From contig CADBNE010000024.1 in assembly GCA_902795975.1 (NCBI GenBank), positions 14,653 through 78,652 on the forward strand: a stretch of 64,000 bases of DNA, written 5' to 3'. Position numbers and translations under genes: made by a program. The notes under the pieces were generated by a model that saw only the letters and a program-made list of their open reading frames with translations, searched no databases and was not told the DNA's origin. This document shows positions 36,018 through 45,448 of the stretch, piece after piece. The stretch's first letter is position 1; every line of letters starts with the position of its first letter. This stretch comes from an uncultured Erysipelotrichaceae bacterium (lineage in GTDB: Bacteria > Bacillota_I > Bacilli_A > RF39 > UBA660).

Positions 36018-37118
36018 ATGAAGAAGAAGATTATTTTGTATGGGGGAATTGCTGTTGTAATACTACTAATAGTCTTTATAGCTATGTATATTTTTTTTCC
36101 TTATAAAATATATTTAAATGGGCAAAAAGAAATTACAATTAATTATGGTGAAAAGTATATAGAAGAAGGAGCTAAATTAAAAAAAGGAATAATTCCTATA
36201 AATAAAAAAATTCAAATAGAAAGTAACATTGATACAAACAAACTAGGTGATTACACTGTTACATATACCTTTTCAAATTCAAAGGTAACAAGAATTATAC
36301 ACATAGTTGATAAAAAAGCACCTGAAATAATTATAGATGGAAAAGATGAAATTACACTATGTGTTAATGTTGATAAGTATGTAGAGCCCAAAATTGAAGT
36401 AAAAGATAATTATGATAAAACTATTGAAAATATTAAAAAAGAAAATAATATTAAATTAAACGAAATTGGAGAATATGAAGCAAAATATACAGCATGTGAT
36501 TCATCTAATAATTGTTCTGAAAAGAAAATTAAAGTGATTGTAAAAGATACTCAAGCACCTAAAATAACTATAAATAAAGGTAATTTAGATTTAATACTAG
36601 GTGAAGAGTTTTATACTGAATATGGAATATCCGCTACAGATAATTATGATAAAACATTAACTCAACCAAAGATTGAAAGCAATGTTGATAGTAATAAAGC
36701 TGGTAATTATATTGTAAAATATACAGTTTGTGATTCATCTAATAATTGTTCTACCAAAGAAAGAAAAGTTAAAATAACAAAAATTGATATTATTCATGGA
36801 ACATTCACTTCTCAACCAAAAGAACCTGGTACAGTTCCCTCTAAACTAATACTTGATGGAAGAACAAAAAAAGCAACTCTTCACTTAAATGCTTGTTATG
36901 GAATACTTTTTGTTGATGGAACTTATTCCGTAAAAAAGAATGAATATACAACAATACTCACTTTTAAAAATAAAGATAAGTATTATAATAATAGATTTGA
37001 TAAAATAGACTTTTTTATATTAGATAATAATGCACTAAAAGTAGTTTCTTATGGACAAGATGATTATGAATACGGATGTTCTCCACAACCTGAGGAATTA
37101 TATGTACGTACAAAATAA
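36018..37118 (+). CDS. Membrane-anchored protein with bacterial Ig-like repeats
   Basis: Protein of 366 residues. N-terminal membrane helix (IILYGGIAVVILLIVFIAMYIFF), then three Ig-like domains of the DUF5011/HYR kind, each about 75 residues: NGQKEITINYGEKYIEEGAK, then DGKDEITLCVNVDKYVEPKI, then NKGNLDLILGEEFYTEYGI. Domains 2 and 3 end with nearly the same YTxCDSSNNCS segment, whose paired cysteines could form disulfides. The C-terminal 100 residues are a separate beta-rich domain with three Cys. It is most likely displayed outside the membrane in a stalk-like form. SD AGAGGAG. It is transcribed opposite to uvrB. Confidence 0.82.
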   Translation: MKKKIILYGGIAVVILLIVFIAMYIFFPYKIYLNGQKEITINYGEKYIEEGAKLKKGIIPINKKIQIESNIDTNKLGDYTVTYTFSNSKVTRIIHIVDKKAPEIIIDGKDEITLCVNVDKYVEPKIEVKDNYDKTIENIKKENNIKLNEIGEYEAKYTACDSSNNCSEKKIKVIVKDTQAPKITINKGNLDLILGEEFYTEYGISATDNYDKTLTQPKIESNVDSNKAGNYIVKYTVCDSSNNCSTKERKVKITKIDIIHGTFTSQPKEPGTVPSKLILDGRTKKATLHLNACYGILFVDGTYSVKKNEYTTILTFKNKDKYYNNRFDKIDFFILDNNALKVVSYGQDDYEYGCSPQPEELYVRTK

Positions 37119-37146
37119 AAATAAGTTCTTAAACTTATTTTTATTT
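37117..37146. terminator. Bidirectional terminator between convergent genes
   Basis: AAAATAAGTT and AACTTATTTT hairpin with T-rich tracts both ways, between the Ig-like gene and the DUF1847 gene. Confidence 0.7.
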
Positions 37147-37761
37147 TTCTTCTTTAGGATATAATTTACTATGATAGTAACTATCAGCTTGATATAAAGC
37201 TCCTAATGGATTATGAGCTAAAACTCTATCCTTAACAGCTAATACAGTAACTGGTGCTTTAGAATATTTAAAAAATAATGTATCATGCCCTACACATAGT
37301 CCTAATACAATGTTAAAATCAGTATTAATATTATTTAAAAATTCAGCTTGCGCTATAGGATTACACATAGGTACATCACAATCATGAATACCTATATTTT
37401 CTCTATCTACACTACCTAATTTACATATTACTGATTCAACCTCTAAATCATATTTATTTAATATTTTAGCAAATATATTAGCTTCTTTAACTAAACCTAC
37501 ACAAAAAGCTAAACCAATCTTTTTATAACCCATAGTTTTACAAAAATCAATTATTTCTTTTACTCTAGTCTTTCCACCATAGTTATCCATAACTACTTCA
37601 GCTGATGCTTTAGCAATATCATAATTTTCTTTTTCTTCATACTTTTTTAGAATTTCTTCTAAATTATCTTTCTCATTAACTGTTGGACAATTCTTAGGAG
37701 CATTTTCTAAATCTCTTTTATGACAAGAATTTTTTGTACAATATGCACACGTATACTTCAT
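37141..37761 (-). CDS. DUF1847 predicted metal-binding protein
   Basis: Protein of 206 residues from ATG 37761 (AAAGGAGATGG upstream; the longer frame to 37812 reads hydrophobic noise). It begins with a Cys cluster (YTCAYCTKNSCHKRDLENAPKNCP) and carries further conserved Cys in LAFCVGLVKEA, CDVPMCNPIAQAEFLN and VLGLCVGHDTLFFKYSKAPV. This is the pattern of the DUF1847 family in anaerobes, predicted to bind metal or an Fe-S cluster. Its role is not established. Confidence 0.85.
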   Translation of the reverse strand: MKYTCAYCTKNSCHKRDLENAPKNCPTVNEKDNLEEILKKYEEKENYDIAKASAEVVMDNYGGKTRVKEIIDFCKTMGYKKIGLAFCVGLVKEANIFAKILNKYDLEVESVICKLGSVDRENIGIHDCDVPMCNPIAQAEFLNNINTDFNIVLGLCVGHDTLFFKYSKAPVTVLAVKDRVLAHNPLGALYQADSYYHSKLYPKEEK

Positions 37762-37790
37762 ACTACCATCTCCTTTTATATAAAGGATAA

Positions 37791-37817
37791 CAAAAAAAAC
37801 AAGTATTAACAATACTT
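37791..37817 (-). terminator. Terminator after the 31-codon frame
   Basis: AAGTATTGTTAATACTT hairpin followed by eight T (one G first) on the minus strand. It lies 30 bases before the DUF1847 start, so it may act as an attenuator. Confidence 0.7.
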
Positions 37818-37911
37818 ATTTTTCTAATTTGTTCTTTTTAACTCTGGACCAGTAATACATATAATTTAAGTTACTAGGCATACTATTTAATATAATATTC
37901 TTTATACTCAT
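37816..37911 (-). CDS. Possible 31-residue basic peptide
   Basis: A 31-codon frame from ATG 37911, preceded by GGTGGTAAT and, further up, by TATAAT. The peptide begins MSIKNIILNSMPSNLNYMYY and ends WSRVKKNKLEK. It is followed at once by a terminator and then by the DUF1847 gene. Promoter, SD, frame and terminator in 150 bases look like a tiny autonomous gene or a leader peptide that controls DUF1847. Confidence 0.45.
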   Translation of the reverse strand: MSIKNIILNSMPSNLNYMYYWSRVKKNKLEK

Positions 37912-37938
37912 ATTACCACCAATATAATTATATCATGT

Positions 37939-37974
37939 AAAAAAAAGAAACAATAGATATTAGTCTATTGTTTC
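37939..37974 (-). terminator. Terminator of pyk
   Basis: GAAACAATAGACTAATATCTATTGTTTC hairpin (two 10-12 base arms) and eight T on the minus strand, overlapping the last codons. Confidence 0.8.
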
Positions 37975-39378
37975 AATTTTCATTAAATTAGTTGGAACAA
38001 ACTCTTTACTGTTTTGATTATTAAATCCACCTGTAATTATTATTTGATCTCCTTTTTCTAAGTTAATAAATTTCTTAGATTCTTCTAAAGATTTTTCAAA
38101 TATTTCATTCATATTATTCCAATAATCTACTTTTCTAGTATATACTCCATAATTAACTGATAAACTATTACCAACATTTTCATCAGTAACAAGTGCTAAA
38201 ATAGGACAACTTGGTTCTAGATTAGATATTAATCTTGCAGATGTACCTGTGATTGTTGGAACAACTATTAACTTAGCATTTAAAGAATTAGCTGACTCAG
38301 CTACTGATTTAACAATAGCATCTGTTGCAGTTTCAACATTCTTTTGTGCAAATATATTTTTATAATCTATTGAATCTTCTATATTTGAACATATTTCAGC
38401 CATAAATCTAACTGTTTCTACTGGATATTTACCTACTGTAGTTTCTCCAGATAACATTACAGCATCTGTACCATTATATACAGCATTAGCTACATCTGTA
38501 ACCTCTGCTCTAGTAGGTCTTGGATTACTTTTCATAGATTCTAACATTTCAGTAGCAACAATACATATTTTCTTATATTGTCTACATAATTTAACAATTT
38601 TCTTTTGATATATTGGTAAATCTGCCATAGGAACTTCTACTCCTAAATCTCCACGCGCAACCATACAACCATCTGATACTTTAACTATATCTTCTAAATT
38701 ATCTATTCCTGTCTTAGATTCTATCTTAGATATAATCTTCATATCTTCCCTATTCTCTTCTTTTAATATTTCTCTAATTGCTAATACATCTTCCTTAGTT
38801 TGAACAAAACTAGCAGCTAAATATTCTCCTTCATGTCTACATGCATATATAATATCTTCTCTATCTTGTTCAGATATAAATGGTATATTCAAATTAACTC
38901 CTGGTGCTGATAAACTCTTTCTAGATAATAGTAAACCACCATTTATTACTTCACAAGTAACTGAATCATTATCTTTATCTATTACTTTTATTTCCATTAA
39001 TCCATTTTCAAGTAATACAACATTACCTATTTGTAAAGCATCAACTGCTTCTGGATGATTAACTGAAAATCTTTCTTCATTACCTATAACATTTTCTTTT
39101 ACAATTTTAATAGTATTTCCATCAACTAGGTTAATACCACCTTCAACTACTTCGCCATTTCTAAATTCTGGACCTTTAGTATCATATAAAATACCTATAG
39201 AACAATTAGTAATTCTTCTTGCTTCCTTTACAGTATTTAAAATCTTTTCTCTACTTTCCATAGTAGCATGTGAAAAATTAACGCGTGCTACATTTGCCCC
39301 TGCTTTTACCATCTCAGTAAATACTTCAACACTATCTGATGCAGGACCTAAACTTGTAACAATTTTTGTTTTTTTCAT
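37960..39378 (-). CDS. pyk: Pyruvate kinase
   Basis: Glycolytic enzyme of 472 residues from ATG 39378 (AGGAGTGATG upstream). It converts phosphoenolpyruvate and ADP into pyruvate and ATP. KIVTSLGPASDS, VARVNFSHA, DTKGPEFR, SKIESKTGI and CMVARGDLGVEVP are conserved active-site segments. The C-terminal allosteric domain (about 350-472) is present; the extra PEP-utiliser domain of Bacillus enzymes is absent. It is monocistronic and divergent from the small conserved gene at 39.5 kb. Confidence 0.97.
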   Translation of the reverse strand: MKKTKIVTSLGPASDSVEVFTEMVKAGANVARVNFSHATMESREKILNTVKEARRITNCSIGILYDTKGPEFRNGEVVEGGINLVDGNTIKIVKENVIGNEERFSVNHPEAVDALQIGNVVLLENGLMEIKVIDKDNDSVTCEVINGGLLLSRKSLSAPGVNLNIPFISEQDREDIIYACRHEGEYLAASFVQTKEDVLAIREILKEENREDMKIISKIESKTGIDNLEDIVKVSDGCMVARGDLGVEVPMADLPIYQKKIVKLCRQYKKICIVATEMLESMKSNPRPTRAEVTDVANAVYNGTDAVMLSGETTVGKYPVETVRFMAEICSNIEDSIDYKNIFAQKNVETATDAIVKSVAESANSLNAKLIVVPTITGTSARLISNLEPSCPILALVTDENVGNSLSVNYGVYTRKVDYWNNMNEIFEKSLEESKKFINLEKGDQIIITGGFNNQNSKEFVPTNLMKIETID

Positions 39379-39459
39379 TTCATCACTCCTAAAACACACA
39401 AGCATAATTGTATCATAAATATAGAACTTTTTGTACATAATTTTTTATTTTTAATGATA

Positions 39460-39489
39460 TTGCACATATTATAATGTAAATGATATAAT
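39460..39489 (+). promoter_or_regulatory. Promoter of the 166-residue gene
   Basis: TTGCAC and TATAAT with an 18-base spacer and TGA before the -10, 20 bases before the ATG. Confidence 0.65.
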
Positions 39490-39509
39490 TAAGAAAATAA
39501 GGAGGATAT

Positions 39510-40010
39510 ATGATAGTAAATTTTGATAAATTATTTAATTCTAAATTAGATTTAGAATATATGGATAGAACTAATCCATATAATGTTGCTGCTGCTTTTG
39601 TAAATATTGCTACTGCATATAATGTAAATGATGATAGCAATTTTATAGAAATGTTACAATTTTTAATGGGTGATAATCAACCTATATCAGCACTTATGAG
39701 ACAACAAATAAAAGATAGAATGACTCAAAATGATAAAGCTAGTTTTATTGGAAAATCATACTTCAAAGGAGCAACTCCAGATAACGATTATACACCTAGT
39801 ATTCCATATGAAGTTGAAGTAACTGAAAATGATTATTCAAGACAAGAGGAAGGATATGTTAGATTATTTCTAAAAAGTGGTGGTGCTGATAGTCCAAGAC
39901 CAATAACAGTAAGATTAGCTAAAGATGGAAATTACTATCTTTGGAGTGACTCTTTTATGGGAATATTAGCTGATATTAGGTCATTAGAATCAAGTAATCC
40001 ATGGGCATAA
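39510..40010 (+). CDS. Conserved hypothetical protein (possibly DUF6935)
   Basis: Protein of 166 residues. The first 65 residues are helical (NPYNVAAAFVNIATAYN). The remainder is a beta-type domain: SYFKGATPDNDYTPSIPYEVEVTENDYSRQEEGYVRLFLKSGGADSPRPITVRL and WYLWSDSFMGILADIR-like ending SSNPWA. I recall this as a conserved Firmicute domain, I believe DUF6935, of unknown function. AAGGAGGATAT is a perfect site. It is convergent with the type VII secretion genes and shares their terminator; a link to secretion is only positional. Confidence 0.7.
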   Translation: MIVNFDKLFNSKLDLEYMDRTNPYNVAAAFVNIATAYNVNDDSNFIEMLQFLMGDNQPISALMRQQIKDRMTQNDKASFIGKSYFKGATPDNDYTPSIPYEVEVTENDYSRQEEGYVRLFLKSGGADSPRPITVRLAKDGNYYLWSDSFMGILADIRSLESSNPWA

Positions 40011-40039
40011 AAAAATGATTTCATTGAAATCATTTTTTT
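40010..40039. terminator. Bidirectional terminator, type VII locus end
   Basis: AAAAAATGATTTC and GAAATCATTTTTT palindrome with T runs both ways, between the rightward 166-residue gene and leftward esaB. Confidence 0.85.
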
Positions 40040-40290
40040 ATTAACATCAATTCTGTAGCATTTCTTATATTAGTATCAATAACTATTTCGTTATTATTAT
40101 ATATATCGCCTGTAAATTTATTTATTAATAAATACTCTTCATTATAATCAAGAGGTATACCTGTTAAATCAGAAACAGATTTAACAAGCATTTTTTTTAT
40201 TTTCCAAATAACTTCATTTACTGGTATAAATACGTCATAGCATGAATTTAAATCAGAAACAAATAATTTAATTAATACTTTATCCTTCAT
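40030..40290 (-). CDS. esaB: EsaB/YukD-like ubiquitin-fold type VII protein
   Basis: Protein of 86 residues from ATG 40290 (AAGGTGAT 8 bases upstream). KVLIKLFVSDLNSCYDVFIPVNEVIWKIKKMLVKSVSDL is a beta-grasp start like YukD/EsaB. NKFTGDIYNNNEIVIDTNIRNATELMLIK matches its C-terminal strand and the LxL ending. In T7SSb systems this cytoplasmic protein regulates the machinery or docks with EssB/EssC. It is the last gene of the locus, overlapping the essC end by 11 bases, so the two are translated together. Confidence 0.82.
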   Translation of the reverse strand: MKDKVLIKLFVSDLNSCYDVFIPVNEVIWKIKKMLVKSVSDLTGIPLDYNEEYLLINKFTGDIYNNNEIVIDTNIRNATELMLIKK

Positions 40291-43200
40291 CACTATCACC
40301 TTGCTCTTCTGTATTTATAAAATCTAATAATTTTACTAATGTTGCATATCCTTCATTAACTACATATCCCATATAGTTTTTATAATCTTTTGACATTTCA
40401 CGACTTATATTTGAAATATGGAATAAATTTTGATCAGATAATCCTCTACCAATCCAAATACCATAATTTATATTGAATAATGCTGTAAACCATGCCTCAA
40501 AAGCAAATTTTTTAATTTTAGCATAAGCATCAATTATAACCATTCTAATATTTTCATATTCTTTTAATAAATTGGTTAATTTTGCTAATTTATTATTATC
40601 ATTTACTTTTGATACAAACTTATCTACACCATTAATAACAATAAATCCTGTTTTCTTCTCATTGGTTTCTTTTAATTTTTCTATTGATTCAATTAAATTA
40701 TCTAAAACACTTCCAAAATTATCATTGATACTATTTTTCATATCTAAACTATTTTCTGCATCTAATATAGCAAAGAAAGAATTGTTATACTTAGTTAATA
40801 ATTCAATAAAGCTTTTTGCAAAACAATTTGTATTTTCTATTTTATTTGATGCAATTATAACACCAGGTGTTGATATTACATCTATAGTTGATGCATCTAA
40901 TGAAGCTCTTTCTATTCCTACTGGAATATTTTTTAAAGAATCAATATATGATGAAATTACTTCTAAATTAACTATTTCAGGTAATGTAGGAATCTTATCT
41001 GCTTTTGATGTATTTACTTTATTTAATTCATCAACAAATTGTAATAACATATCATTGCTATCCTCAGAATCAAATATTGTGGCAACTTGAAACTCATGTA
41101 CCCCATCATTGACCATTAATCCACGGCCCATAATTTCACGTGGAATAATCTTAGTTTTTTGTCCTAATATTGTTGTGTAATCACTTTGTTCTTTAAGTTT
41201 AAATGCATATACATTATGACAATTTTGAGATATTCTATTATGAATAGAGTTTGAGGCATTACCTGTAATAATAAATATTATTCCGTATCTTTCAGAATCT
41301 CTTATCATATCAGGTAATTCTTCATATACATTTCCATTGTTTTCATATATAGAATCATAATTATTTAAAATAATAACTTTTAAAGGTAGTTTATTTTCTG
41401 CTTTAGAAATATAATTTGCATATTCACCACCATAATCAGCAAATAATTTTTTTCTATTATTTATTTCTTTTTTAATCATTTTAAATAAATTATTAAATTT
41501 TTCTTCATCACTTAGGAATACTAATCCACCCAAATGAGGTAAATTACTATACTTTCTAAATAATTCTGAACCATAATCTACAATATAATAATTTAATTCT
41601 TCAGCTGAGAAATTTTTTACTGATGAATATATTATTTCATCTAATAATTTTTCTCTTTCACTACCATCATTACCATAAATTAAAGTATTTCCATCTTTTA
41701 AGAAATCATATATAACTATACCTTGTTCTTGCTTTTCAGGTGCATCATATTCACCTATAATTGCTGTAACTTTGTACTTTTCAACACTATAATTATATTT
41801 TTTCTCTAATTCATCTGAAATAATTATTTCAGGAATATTATCTAGCCATAATTTTCTAGCTTTTTTATTAACTTGATTAGATACTTCTATAATAGAATTC
41901 ATAATATTTGCTAATTGTTCACCTTGAGGCTCAACTTTAATTCCTCCTGATGCTTGTATACTCTTTATTATAGTTCCTGAACAATCAATAAAATTAATAC
42001 TCTTATCAACTTGTTTAATTATTTCATTCGATGGATAGTATTTAGCACCACACCAACCTGATTGACCTAGTGCAAAATATTCATCATATCCAACTTGTAG
42101 ATAAAATCTACCAGCTTGTTTTAAATAAGCAGCCTCTGTTCTTTTTAACATTTCTCTACTATCAGATTCATCTTGTACTTTTAAACATACTCTAAATTTA
42201 GTATTTGACCATATTTGATCATTTACTACACCACTTGGTTTTTGTGTTGCAAGTATTAAATGTACACCTAATGAACGTCCAATACGCGCTACACTTATCA
42301 AGTTATCCATAAAATCAGGTTGTTGACTCTTTAATTCAGCAAACTCATCACATATTATAAATAAGTGAGGCATTGGTTCTTCAAGACTACCCTCTTTATA
42401 GAACTTTTGATACTTGTATATATCTATAGTACTTTCTCCTAAAACATCGCGTGCTTCATTAAATATTTTTTGTCTTCTTTTAATTTCACTATCTATACTA
42501 ACTAAAGTACGATCCATTTCGGCTTTATCCAAGTTTGTTATAGTTCCTGCTAAATGAGGTAATACAACCCCTGAAGTTTTATTTTCAAAGGCAAAGGCTA
42601 ATCCACCACCCTTGTAATCAATTAAAATAAATGATACGTCATCTGGACTATAATTAATACACATTGATAAAATATATGTAATTATAAATTCTGATTTACC
42701 ACTACCTGTCATACCCGCAATAAGTCCATGTGGTCCATGAAATTTTTCGTGTAAATCCAAATACATTAAATCTCCAGATTCATCAATCCCTACTTCAGCA
42801 CGCAAACTTGATGTAGAATCGTTTATTTTCCAACGATTTAATATATTTAATTGTTCAACTTTACCAACTTGTTCCATCTCAAGGAAAGTAATTGAATTAG
42901 GTAGGGATTTCATCCCTTCTTCAAATTCAATAGGCACATTAGAAATTATTCTAGATAATTCCATTAAATCTATATCATATTTAATTTCATCATTAAAAAT
43001 TATTTGTTCTTGTTTCTCATATGAATTTTTTAATATACCAGATTGTTTTTCATTTAAAGTAATAAAGTTATTACACTTACTTGGTAACTTATTTAATCTA
43101 TTTTCTGCAATTAAAATAGAAAAACCTAAATTATCATCACTTTCTGTTAATGTTTTAAAGAAATCATATCTTTTAACAGTATCATAATCATCTACTAAAA

Positions 43201-44836
43201 CAATAAAATGAGGTTTTGTATCATTTTTTTTAGATGAACTGTTATTATTTTCTATTCTATAATTAACTATATAATTTAAATACTCTGATATATTTTTTGA
43301 ACTTTCATAATCTGCTGAGAAAAATCTAAAGCTTTTATCATTTGTAAATGAATGATTTAAATATCTTAAATAATCCCAATAATTTTCATTTTTTTCATCA
43401 GTAAATACAACAATTTTTAAATCTTCGTAACTATAAAATGATAAAAGTTGTATTAAAATGTTGTTTATAAAGTTTACTGTTTTAACTTCACTACCCATTA
43501 TAGCTGTTATTGGATTTTCATAAAGTGAATAAGCTATTGGAACATTCTCTATATATTTATATTTTTTTACAATTTCATCAGCTTTATTTTTTAATTCGTT
43601 TTCATCTATTGAAAATCCACCTTCTGGATAATCTATTCTCGCATTTAATTTTTCGTTACCCATTCCTATTCTTACAACTAAGAAATCATTTTGATCGATT
43701 CTTTTAGACCAAAAATTAATATTTTTTGTTTTTATATTTTCTATACATTGGTCAACTGTTATTAAATTTTCATTTAATACAATTCGTTGATATTGAGATT
43801 CATTTTCTAACTCTTTAGCCTTTTCATCCAAATATTCTGAATATTTTTCTATTATTAATTTTTTTCTCTCTTCTTTTAATTTTTTATTATATTTTTTTGT
43901 TAAAATTGGCCATAAAAGACAAGATAGTAACATTGCTAGTCCAGATAATATTTGCATCCATGATGTACCCAATGTTGCAGATCCAGCAGCAATTCTACTT
44001 ATTGCATTAACAAGTGTTGTAACAGAAATTATAGCCATTGTAAACATTGGACCAATAACTAATATTAGTGGAAGTTCCTCCTCTTTACTTATCGAAGGAG
44101 GAGCACTTAATTTTATAACCTTTTCTTCGATTATACGTCTTATTCTAGGTGCTTTAGAAGCATAGTCATTTTTAGAATATAATTCCCTATCTTTTATTTC
44201 TATTTCCTTAATTTCATCAGATGAAAGAATATTTTTTTCGAATATATTACTTTGATTATAATTAATACTTAAATTCTTTAAATTATTTATAAAAAGCATA
44301 TTTTTAAGGAAAATAATTCTAAGTCCATATATATTTAATTCATCACCATATTTTATATTAAAATTCTTATTTACTATTGGCTCATTATTTATATAGATAA
44401 GTGTATTATTTGATTTTTGACCTATAATACTATTATTTGAATATGCAATTCCTATTTTTAAATTATTCAAATAATTACATGAATATTTTAATTGACAATC
44501 ATCAGTATTTCCAATAATAAACTTCATTTTTTCATTATAAGCATAACAATTCATTTTTGTATCAATTACTGAACTTACATACATTAAATAAATTTTATCA
44601 TCTCTTTTTAATCGATAAAATGTATTGTCCATTATAGGTAATTCATCCACTATTTTTCCTTCATTATCTAATATACTTACATATGTTGTTGCATACAAAA
44701 ACCATTGTCCTTCTTTTTCTTCAATATTTATAAGTTTTATATCTGTTTCTTCTGAATCAAAAGAAAAACTACCTGAAACTTGACTTGGTAATTTAAAATT
44801 ATATATTCCATCAATTAAAAATAATGATATATTCAT
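40280..44836 (-). CDS. essC: EssC-type FtsK/SpoIIIE ATPase of a type VIIb secretion system
   Basis: Motor protein of 1518 residues. Two N-terminal FHA-like domains (about 1-95 and 95-195, with FIIGNTDDCQLKYS). Two membrane helices near 260-310, then three FtsK/SpoIIIE ATPase domains. Domain 1 has an intact Walker A GMTGSGKSE near 707 and Walker B LFIICDEFAEL near 830, plus ATQKPSGVV. Domain 2 (GNDGSEREK, about 1053) and domain 3 (ASNKIENTN, about 1325) have degraded nucleotide loops. EssC powers export of WXG100-type substrates. The size and order match Staphylococcus EssC and Bacillus YukBA. GAGGGTGG precedes the ATG. Confidence 0.95.
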   Translation of the reverse strand: MNISLFLIDGIYNFKLPSQVSGSFSFDSEETDIKLINIEEKEGQWFLYATTYVSILDNEGKIVDELPIMDNTFYRLKRDDKIYLMYVSSVIDTKMNCYAYNEKMKFIIGNTDDCQLKYSCNYLNNLKIGIAYSNNSIIGQKSNNTLIYINNEPIVNKNFNIKYGDELNIYGLRIIFLKNMLFINNLKNLSINYNQSNIFEKNILSSDEIKEIEIKDRELYSKNDYASKAPRIRRIIEEKVIKLSAPPSISKEEELPLILVIGPMFTMAIISVTTLVNAISRIAAGSATLGTSWMQILSGLAMLLSCLLWPILTKKYNKKLKEERKKLIIEKYSEYLDEKAKELENESQYQRIVLNENLITVDQCIENIKTKNINFWSKRIDQNDFLVVRIGMGNEKLNARIDYPEGGFSIDENELKNKADEIVKKYKYIENVPIAYSLYENPITAIMGSEVKTVNFINNILIQLLSFYSYEDLKIVVFTDEKNENYWDYLRYLNHSFTNDKSFRFFSADYESSKNISEYLNYIVNYRIENNNSSSKKNDTKPHFIVLVDDYDTVKRYDFFKTLTESDDNLGFSILIAENRLNKLPSKCNNFITLNEKQSGILKNSYEKQEQIIFNDEIKYDIDLMELSRIISNVPIEFEEGMKSLPNSITFLEMEQVGKVEQLNILNRWKINDSTSSLRAEVGIDESGDLMYLDLHEKFHGPHGLIAGMTGSGKSEFIITYILSMCINYSPDDVSFILIDYKGGGLAFAFENKTSGVVLPHLAGTITNLDKAEMDRTLVSIDSEIKRRQKIFNEARDVLGESTIDIYKYQKFYKEGSLEEPMPHLFIICDEFAELKSQQPDFMDNLISVARIGRSLGVHLILATQKPSGVVNDQIWSNTKFRVCLKVQDESDSREMLKRTEAAYLKQAGRFYLQVGYDEYFALGQSGWCGAKYYPSNEIIKQVDKSINFIDCSGTIIKSIQASGGIKVEPQGEQLANIMNSIIEVSNQVNKKARKLWLDNIPEIIISDELEKKYNYSVEKYKVTAIIGEYDAPEKQEQGIVIYDFLKDGNTLIYGNDGSEREKLLDEIIYSSVKNFSAEELNYYIVDYGSELFRKYSNLPHLGGLVFLSDEEKFNNLFKMIKKEINNRKKLFADYGGEYANYISKAENKLPLKVIILNNYDSIYENNGNVYEELPDMIRDSERYGIIFIITGNASNSIHNRISQNCHNVYAFKLKEQSDYTTILGQKTKIIPREIMGRGLMVNDGVHEFQVATIFDSEDSNDMLLQFVDELNKVNTSKADKIPTLPEIVNLEVISSYIDSLKNIPVGIERASLDASTIDVISTPGVIIASNKIENTNCFAKSFIELLTKYNNSFFAILDAENSLDMKNSINDNFGSVLDNLIESIEKLKETNEKKTGFIVINGVDKFVSKVNDNNKLAKLTNLLKEYENIRMVIIDAYAKIKKFAFEAWFTALFNINYGIWIGRGLSDQNLFHISNISREMSKDYKNYMGYVVNEGYATLVKLLDFINTEEQGDSDEG

Positions 44837-44888
44837 ATTACCACCCTCTATTATTCCATTCTATTATAAGTATATCATAGGTTTAAAT

Positions 44889-44914
44889 AAAAAAAAAGAG
44901 TACATATACTCTTA
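44889..44914 (-). terminator. Terminator between the small helical genes and essC
   Basis: AAGAGTATATGTACTCTT hairpin and nine T on the minus strand, after the 74-residue gene. essC then needs read-through or its own promoter; TATACT and TATAAT boxes occur at 44860-44876. Confidence 0.75.
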
Positions 44915-45136
44915 GCTTTCACTATTAATTTTAGTATCTAACATAGCTCTTAATTGTTCTAATATAACATTATTTTCTTTCTTTATAATTAATAATTCAT
45001 CTTTTTTTATTATAGAATCATTAATACAAATACTTTTATTCATTTCAGATTCAAGTTCAATATGTGAATCATTCATTTCCGTAATATTCTCTTTTATTTT
45101 TTTTAATATTTCTCTATTATTTATATTGTTAAGCAT
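44912..45136 (-). CDS. Small coiled-coil protein of the type VII locus
   Basis: Protein of 74 residues, entirely helical in appearance (REILKKIKENITEMNDSHIE, then KKENNVILEQLRAMLD). Such short helical partners precede LXG or WXG substrates in T7SSb loci and act as targeting factors; whether that applies here is inference. SD AGGTGATATT. It lies 8 bases after the 98-residue gene. No family match recalled. Confidence 0.65.
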   Translation of the reverse strand: MLNNINNREILKKIKENITEMNDSHIELESEMNKSICINDSIIKKDELLIIKKENNVILEQLRAMLDTKINSES

Positions 45137-45144
45137 AATATCAC

Positions 45145-45441
45145 CTATTTTACTATTTCATCAAATTTTTGTGCTACTTTAAATGATGTATTCAAATATT
45201 TATCTATATTTCTATTTATTACAATTATATTATTCTCATGAATTTTTATTATAATTGATAAATTATCATACAATTGATTTATTTTCTCTTCAAAAACCTT
45301 ACTAAAAGGTAATTCAAATGTATAACCTATATTATTGAACTCGTTTTTTAATTCACCAAAAAGCATTAATTCATTTTTTTTGTACATATTTAATTTATCC
45401 AATAAATTTTCCATATTTTCAATATGCATATTACTATTCAT
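45145..45441 (-). CDS. Small helical protein of the type VII locus
   Basis: Protein of 98 residues from ATG 45441 (GAGGTG upstream). Two helices (NMENLLDKLNMYKKNELMLFG and FEEKINQLYDNLSIIIKIHEN) around a central GYTFELPFSK turn give a helical-hairpin-like outline near the WXG100 length, but there is no W-x-G. It is likely a small substrate or a targeting partner of the EssC system. It follows the 184-residue gene by 7 bases. The role is inference from position. Confidence 0.65.
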   Translation of the reverse strand: MNSNMHIENMENLLDKLNMYKKNELMLFGELKNEFNNIGYTFELPFSKVFEEKINQLYDNLSIIIKIHENNIIVINRNIDKYLNTSFKVAQKFDEIVK

Positions 45442-45448
45442 AAACACC

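Noticed and set aside
40572..41090. 172-codon + strand frame inside essC
   Set aside because: Antisense shadow of an intact conserved gene, without a ribosome-binding site.
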